A DNA stretch of 5,309 nt from CAYJOG01 sp964371695 [NCBI: uncultured bacterium] (GTDB taxonomy: Bacteria > CAYJOG01), in assembly GCA_964371695.1 (NCBI GenBank), contig CAYJOG010000225.1, positions 1 through 5,309 of the forward strand, in the 5' to 3' direction. The position numbers were made by a program, and so were the translations under genes. Positions 3,501 to 5,309 of the stretch are shown here, in pieces (the first letter of the stretch is position 1; each line of letters begins with the position of its first letter). Under the pieces are notes generated by a model. The model had not been told where the DNA came from, did no database searches, and saw only the letters and a program-made list of their open reading frames with translations.

Positions 3501-5309
3501 CGTGGCTGGACTGGCTGCCCACCACCCCCACCGGCGCAAGTCGTCAGTTCACCGGCGAAAACGGCCACACCTATTTTTTCCGCGTCAGCGCCCGTGACAA
3601 GGCGGGCAACGTCAGCGCCCTGCCTGCCAACCCCGATTATCTGCTCAAGACCGAGGTGGACACCAACCGGCTGGGATCCCCCGCGCTGCTGAGTGATGGT
3701 TCCGGCAGTCAGGACGTGGATTTTTCTGCTGATGCCGCCAGTTATTCGGGCTCCTGGAGCGCGGTTGCCGGGGCCGTGAGTTATCAATATGCCCTGGGAA
3801 CCACGCCCGGCGGCGTTGAGGTGCAGGACTGGACGGGCACCTCGCAAACCACCGTGAGTCTCGCCGGCCTGCAACTGGCCCAGGGGGCCACGGTTTATCT
3901 GAGTGTGCGGGGCGTGAACAAGGCCGGTGTGCTGGGCAATGTCGGCAGCACCGACGGCCTGCTGATTGACACCACCCCCCCTGCGGCCCCCGTGGTGACC
4001 GACGAGGGCGTCAGTGTCCGGGGGTCGAACCGGCTGGTTTTTCGCATCATTGCCAGCGACGCCCAGTCTGGCCTGGCCTCTGTGCATTACGCCCTGGGCC
4101 TGACGCCAGGGGGAACGGACGTGCGGGGCTGGCGCGAGACGCCGCTGAGTGATTCGCTGGAACTGAACGACCTGGAGCTTGTGCCCGGCAAGACCTATTA
4201 CCTGAGTGTGCGGGCGGTCAACCGGGCGGGGCTGGGCTCCCCGGAGGGCGTCACCGACGGTGTGCTGCGGGTGTTGGGCGCGTTGGTGACCTGGACCACG
4301 ATTCCCGAAAAACTGGTGGCCCAGACCCAGGAACTCAACGACGTGCAGGTGCCGGTGGAGTTTGTCTATCTCGAAAAAGGCGGCGCACAGGCCCGGTTTG
4401 ACCGCATGAATCTGCGGTGGGTGTATCCGGGTGGCTTGACCAAGGAACTGCCGGAGCAAACCGCCGAACTCCAGGTTCCCGCCCAGTCCGAGTGGCGGCA
4501 GAAAACCACCCTGGTGATTCCCTGGGAGGTGGCCTCGTTTGCGTTGTCGGGCCGGGGCGAGGCAGACCTGGTGATGGAGCGGACCTGGCGCGGCCTGGAC
4601 GGCAACGGCAACGACACCACGTTTGTGCAGGCCATCCCCATCCGCCTCACCAAAACCGGTGTTTCCACGCCGCTGGAGGTGGGTGAAATCGGTGTGGACG
4701 TGGAGGGGATGAGTGACGTGGTGGTGACCGGCGCACAGGCGCGGGCGGTGGTGAATCTGGCCGGACGGGGAACCGTTTCTGGTCAGTGGCTGCTCAACGG
4801 CGAAGTGGTGCAGGAAATATCCGGCGCTCTTTCCAGCGGCGATTCGGTGGAGCTGCCTTTTGTGCTGAGCGACCTGAAAGACGGCGAAAACACCCTGCAA
4901 CTGCGCATCACCCAGCCCGAATACAAAGAAAGCCCCGTGGTGCGTTTCATGGGTAAGGCCCTGGCCCAGGTGGGGGGCGAAAACCTCACCGATTTCTGGG
5001 CGGGGCCTTTTAACGTGACGGGGGTAGCGGCGAAACCCGCCGCCGACACGGGCGCATATAAAGGCGAAGGGCTGTTGATGTTGCCCATGGCCGAAGAGCC
5101 GGTGGCCATCGTTTTTGAAAATCTGCGGCTTGTCCGGCAGCAGGAAAAGGTGTCAGTGAAAAAAGACGCCCTGGTGGGCATGACGGATTTTTCTCTCACC
5201 AAGGGGTCTGCCCGGCTCAAGCTCTCCAAGGTGCTGGTGGGGCCTTCGGGCGTGCTGGCCGACGGTGAGGTTTATCTGAAGGAAACCAAAGACACCCCCG
5301 GCATTGGCC
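449..5309 (+). CDS. Giant secreted Kelch/Ig-like/FN3-like repeat protein (3' end outside window)
   Basis: A single uninterrupted frame runs from ATG 449 to the window edge: 1620 complete codons and no stop, so the protein is C-terminally truncated here. An in-frame TAG at 389-391 bounds the frame upstream. ATG 449 is the first in-frame start, and a weak Shine-Dalgarno-like GGAAG (435-439) lies 9 bases before it; ATG 455 is a possible second start. Domain order is: signal peptide (residues 1-31), six Kelch-like blades (32-316), three tandem Ig-like repeats (321-644), FN3-like module (645-749), Cys-rich Ig-like module (750-864), fourth Ig-like repeat (865-967), three FN3-like modules (968-1276), beta-rich linker, CARDB-like domain (about 1411-1504) and a partial C-terminal domain. 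I see no enzyme active site. Propeller-plus-beta-sandwich architecture suggests an exported adhesin or binding protein. That role is inferred; the reading frame and the repeats are directly seen. Third codon positions are strongly C/G. Localisation (surface-anchored or released) cannot be judged without the C-terminus. Confidence 0.94.
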   Translation, partial: MKMLKPTPKHRLILCLMGLFAVLGGFSPARADSWVSLAATPGTVFQGGSLAYPGTGDFLYAFQGNSMATFWRYSISANMWTSLANAPAAIGNCGGLVSPGSGDFIYALRGGGSPTFWRYSISANTWTALADAPGNVNGSFGNNVLGSTGNDFIYAFQSTGAGSAGTAFWRYSISANTWTVMAAAPSSVNDGGLAYPDSGDYIYGFAGQGQTNFWRYSISGNTWQTKANAPSSMAYGTSIAYPGAGDWIYVLKAFNSATYMRYNIVTDVWENITDTPAPANAGKGAAMTRAGTGNAFYALRGETTTDFWRLGVVNSSDTTAPTGGTLTYGTTSATSAITVGYDAVTDVGTGVASNVMKVAEATLTAGACGAFGAFANTPNQPASTAAGNINFTASFNKCYKFQYLVTDGGGNALTVNPGTELKVQDATLPTGGTLTYAASSAVTAITVGYDAVADTGSGLASNVMKVAEATLTAGACGVFGAVANTPNQPASAAAGNVAFTASYNKCYKFQYVLTDNAGNVTTVDPGTELKVQDTAGPTGGELTYAASSTTTALTVTVAAVTDAGSGLTSNVLKVTETDTAQGGTCGAFGAFANTPNQPTSAAGGGVAFTAQFGKCYKFQYVLTDAQGNVTTVDPGTVLTVLPAGLPAPANLVDGAAAGTDIDATGETTRLSAVWDAVTGAVSYYYAIGATVGGTELVAFTEVNATTFTHNFTGLAMVSGQRYYVSVRAKDAFGVLGTVATTDGFVVDTTPPAACAVTGFTAAAGATCQFASGTTLYYNNNAGCNAGGGQVSVAVTAGADAESGHNRLVFPDTFSTGGTVNNPGNAYTYTWTTTSNFEGAATVSTFNGAGASNTCAFTVARDMTNPTGGSVSVAAYASTTAVSVTLAAAQDVGAGVAGVVLQVAQAAVNEGVCGAFGDYANTPNQPAGALGETVSFSGENGNCYRFRTLVTDKVGNQLVGEASSLVLVDTNAPTTAMTEPAAAFQASTVFTVAWSATETANGSGVESITVQYRDGENGAWLDWLPTTPTGASRQFTGENGHTYFFRVSARDKAGNVSALPANPDYLLKTEVDTNRLGSPALLSDGSGSQDVDFSADAASYSGSWSAVAGAVSYQYALGTTPGGVEVQDWTGTSQTTVSLAGLQLAQGATVYLSVRGVNKAGVLGNVGSTDGLLIDTTPPAAPVVTDEGVSVRGSNRLVFRIIASDAQSGLASVHYALGLTPGGTDVRGWRETPLSDSLELNDLELVPGKTYYLSVRAVNRAGLGSPEGVTDGVLRVLGALVTWTTIPEKLVAQTQELNDVQVPVEFVYLEKGGAQARFDRMNLRWVYPGGLTKELPEQTAELQVPAQSEWRQKTTLVIPWEVASFALSGRGEADLVMERTWRGLDGNGNDTTFVQAIPIRLTKTGVSTPLEVGEIGVDVEGMSDVVVTGAQARAVVNLAGRGTVSGQWLLNGEVVQEISGALSSGDSVELPFVLSDLKDGENTLQLRITQPEYKESPVVRFMGKALAQVGGENLTDFWAGPFNVTGVAAKPAADTGAYKGEGLLMLPMAEEPVAIVFENLRLVRQQEKVSVKKDALVGMTDFSLTKGSARLKLSKVLVGPSGVLADGEVYLKETKDTPGIG
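542..1396 (+). other. Six-bladed Kelch-like beta-propeller domain (residues 32-316)
   Basis: Six repeats of 45-52 residues follow the Kelch pattern: a glycine pair and small residues, SGD(F/Y)IYA(F/L)xG as the hydrophobic strand, then FWRYSISxNTW with Tyr and Trp six residues apart, and a closing LAxAP. The Phe (or equivalent) that opens the FWRY strand falls at residues 70, 116, 168, 213, 259 and 307. The fifth blade is degenerate (YMRYNIVTDVW) and the sixth keeps FWR but lacks the NTW-LA-AP strand. The stretch W34-VSLAATP right after the signal cleavage site has the form of that missing strand, so the N-terminus probably closes the ring with the last blade. Kelch propellers usually bind proteins or glycans, and some (galactose-oxidase type) are enzymes. 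No copper-site residues were recognised here, so a binding role is more likely. Confidence 0.8.
656..1119 (+). repeat. Four near-identical FWRYSIS-NTW DNA repeats
   Basis: A roughly 35-base coding motif for FWRYSISANTWT occurs starting at 656, 794, 950 and 1085. Copies differ from each other at only a few positions: CGC versus CGT for Arg, TTC versus TTT for Phe, ATG versus ACC before Trp in the first copy, and GCC versus GGC in the fourth. The intervening blade sequence is far more diverged. The high nucleotide identity at one strand only points to purifying selection on that strand, local gene conversion or recent repeat expansion. The two downstream blades (1223 and 1367) no longer match closely at the DNA level. 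Confidence 0.8.
1409..1732 (+). repeat. Ig-like repeat A (residues 321-428)
   Basis: This is the first of three tandem 108-residue beta-sandwich repeats. It begins PTGGTLTY, passes through GVASNVMKVAEA, then GACGAFG with Cys368, the motif NTPNQP (376-381), and NKCYKFQYLVTD with Cys398, and ends PGTELKVQD. The pattern T-D-x-x-G-N near the end is typical of bacterial Ig-like or cadherin-like modules in large extracellular proteins. Two cysteines 30 residues apart probably form a disulfide within the module (inference). The repeat is exactly 324 bases from repeat B. Confidence 0.85.
1733..2056 (+). repeat. Ig-like repeat B (residues 429-536)
   Basis: Second tandem copy, exactly 324 bases after repeat A with no indels between them. 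The region 1825-1858 is identical at the DNA level to 1501-1534, a 34-base perfect match, which indicates a recent duplication or conversion event. Cysteines are at residues 476 and 506, and the NTPNQP motif begins at residue 484. The closing strand is CYKFQYVLTDNAGNVTTVDPGTELKVQD, split here as CYKFQYVLTD then NAGNVTTVDPGTELKVQD. Confidence 0.86.
2057..2380 (+). repeat. Ig-like repeat C (residues 537-644)
   Basis: Third tandem copy, again starting 324 bases after the previous one. It is more diverged: it carries one extra codon before its first cysteine (ETDTAQGGTCG in place of EATLTAGACG), and its last strand changes to PGTVLTVLP as it joins the following FN3-like module. Cys585 and Cys615 keep the 30-residue spacing, and the NTPNQP motif begins at residue 593. 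The FQYVLTD and GNVTTVDPGT segments match repeat B closely. Confidence 0.84.
2381..2695 (+). other. FN3-like module 1 (residues 645-749)
   Basis: A roughly 100-residue beta-sandwich module. Seen in sequence: an opening proline-rich strand LPAPANLVDG, a WDAVTGAVSYYYAIGATVGG strand pair with the Trp typical of FN3 strand B, then GLAMVSGQRYYVSVRAKDAFG, which matches the FN3 Y-x-V-x-V-x-A-x-D strand F/G region, and the exit strand TTDGFVVDTTPP. Such modules act as spacers in secreted bacterial proteins. The same signature recurs at 3671-3982 and 3983-4276, so this copy is separated from its relatives by about 1 kb of other modules. Confidence 0.72.
2696..3040 (+). other. Cysteine-containing Ig-like module (residues 750-864)
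   Basis: This stretch does not match the neighbouring repeat families. It is rich in Thr, Asn, Gly and Ala, and contains four cysteines (754, 767, 783, 854), an even number compatible with two disulfides in an exported protein. The segment LYYNNNAGCNAGGGQVSVAV leads into a strand, and ESGHNRLVFPDTF and YTYTWTTTSNF look like further beta strands before NTCAFTVARDMTNP. The overall form suggests an Ig-like fold, but I do not recognise a named family. Confidence 0.5.
3041..3349 (+). repeat. Diverged Ig-like repeat D (residues 865-967)
   Basis: Fourth copy of the A-C repeat family, located about 660 bases after the end of the tandem block. It retains PTGGSVSV at the start, DVGAGVAGVVLQVAQA, GVCGAFG with Cys912, the NTPNQP motif at residues 920-925, and GNCYRF with Cys942 followed by LVTDKVGNQ. 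The cysteine spacing is again 30 residues. DNA identity to A-C is much lower than among A-C, so it is an older copy or arose by a different event. Confidence 0.8.
3350..3670 (+). other. FN3-like module (residues 968-1074)
   Basis: Opens with the DTNAPTTAM linker typical of bacterial beta-sandwich arrays. It then shows FTVAWSATE, SGVESITVQYRDGENGAWLDW and GHTYFFRVSARDKAGN, the usual order of strands in an FN3-type module that ends with a D-x-A-G-N turn. It lacks the YALGxTPGG signature of the other FN3-like modules, so it belongs to a separate subfamily. The role is probably as a stalk spacer or a ligand-binding module; nothing enzymatic is visible. Confidence 0.68.
3671..3982 (+). other. FN3-like module 2 (residues 1075-1178)
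   Basis: Shares its signature with FN3-like module 1: WSAVAGAVSYQYALGTTPGG, then an acidic-aromatic strand EVQDWTG, GLQLAQGATVYLSVRGVNKAG, STDGLLIDTTPP. The Trp-x-x-V-x-G-A-V-S-Y string is almost identical to the one in module 1 (WDAVTGAVSY). The DTTPP exit linker matches the one at the end of module 1, marking domain boundaries. It joins module 3 with no gap. Confidence 0.72.
3983..4276 (+). other. FN3-like module 3 (residues 1179-1276)
   Basis: Third member of the same module family: SGLASVHYALGLTPGG, DVRGW, LELVPGKTYYLSVRAVNRAG, and VTDGVLRV as the exit strand. The strand-B Trp seen in modules 1 and 2 is replaced here by LVFRIIASDAQSG, which resembles the opening of cadherin-like or Ig-like modules. 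After this module the sequence changes character, with fewer Thr/Ala/Gly repeats and more charged residues. Confidence 0.7.
4277..4678 (+). other. Beta-rich linker or domain of unknown family (residues 1277-1410)
   Basis: Between the last FN3-like module and the CARDB-like region lie about 134 residues that I do not recognise. They contain alternating hydrophobic and polar stretches (VQVPVEFVYLEKGG, KTTLVIPWEVASFAL, ADLVMERTWRG) and the Asp/Asn/Gly turn LDGNGNDTT at residues 1384-1392. This is compatible with a beta-sandwich domain. No cysteine is present, unlike the upstream Ig-like repeats. The turn has an Asp/Asn pattern that could bind calcium, but one such turn is not enough to claim it. 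Confidence 0.4.
4679..4960 (+). other. CARDB-like beta-sandwich domain (residues 1411-1504)
   Basis: The order VGEIGVDVEG, AVVNLAGRGTVSGQWLLNGEVVQEI, SSGDSVELPFVLSDLKDGENTLQLRI matches the general CARDB or DUF11-type pattern. In that pattern a G-x-V-x-G-x-W strand is followed by a product strand, a short loop, and a D-G-x-N-x-L-x-L-x-I closing strand. These domains are common in extracellular bacterial proteins as adhesion or spacer modules. The assignment rests on pattern recognition by eye. Confidence 0.5.
4961..5309 (+). other. Start of C-terminal domain, cut by window edge (residues 1505-1620)
   Basis: The final segment has NLTDFWAGPFNVTG, then GEGLLMLPMAEEPVAIVFENLRL, and after it KVSVKKDALVGMTDFSLTKGSARLKLSKVLVGPSG. 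The GxGxLxLP string followed by a VxFxNLxL strand resembles repeated short beta units seen in some large bacterial surface proteins, but only one or two units are visible. The window ends inside this region, so a terminal anchor (PEP-CTERM, LPXTG, Por sorting, autotransporter barrel or type I signal) could lie beyond it and cannot be assessed. Confidence 0.4.

Noticed and set aside
1199-4900. Minus-strand open frame of 1233 codons
   Set aside because: It lies in codon register opposite the large gene, its translation is a low-complexity His/Gly/Arg-rich string without domains, and its openness follows from absence of TTA, CTA and TCA in the plus-strand gene. The plus frame shows a signal peptide and clear domain repeats.

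Overview
The window is almost entirely filled by one very large plus-strand gene. It starts at 449 and is still open at the right edge (5309), giving at least 1620 codons with no in-frame stop. The product is a secreted, multi-domain repeat protein: a Sec signal peptide, a Kelch-like beta-propeller, then a long string of Ig-like and fibronectin-III-like beta-sandwich modules. A CARDB-like region and the beginning of a further beta-rich domain follow, cut by the window edge. The DNA is GC-rich with a strong preference for C or G at the third codon position. The signal peptide and domain style fit a bacterium that makes giant extracellular or surface proteins. The sequence does not allow a confident phylum, and no anchor or secretion-system signal is visible because the C-terminus is missing.

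Layout: 1-448 is a non-coding or weakly coding leader. It has no convincing gene, several short GC-rich hairpins, a weak imperfect inverted-repeat pair (172-289) and an inverted repeat at 354-371 about 80 bases before the start codon. 449-541 encodes the signal peptide. 542-1396 encodes six Kelch-like blades. The N-terminal W-x-S-L-A-x-x-P strand appears to complete the sixth blade, so the propeller is probably closed in the Velcro manner. 1409-2380 holds three tandem copies of a 108-residue Ig-like repeat, and a fourth, diverged copy lies at 3041-3349. All four copies carry two cysteines exactly 30 residues apart and an NTPNQP motif. 2381-2695, 3671-3982 and 3983-4276 are three FN3-like modules that share a YALGxTPGG-type strand and a YYLSVRAVNxAG-type strand. 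2696-3040 is a separate cysteine-rich Ig-like module, and 3350-3670 is another FN3-like module. From 4277 onward come a beta-rich linker, a CARDB-like domain and an unfinished C-terminal domain.

Functionally this looks like a propeller head on a stalk of beta-sandwich repeats, an architecture expected for adhesion, carbohydrate or protein binding, or a structural surface role. No catalytic motif was recognised. There is only one gene, so no operon can be inferred. The very long antisense open frame (1199-4900) comes from codon bias and is not annotated as a gene.
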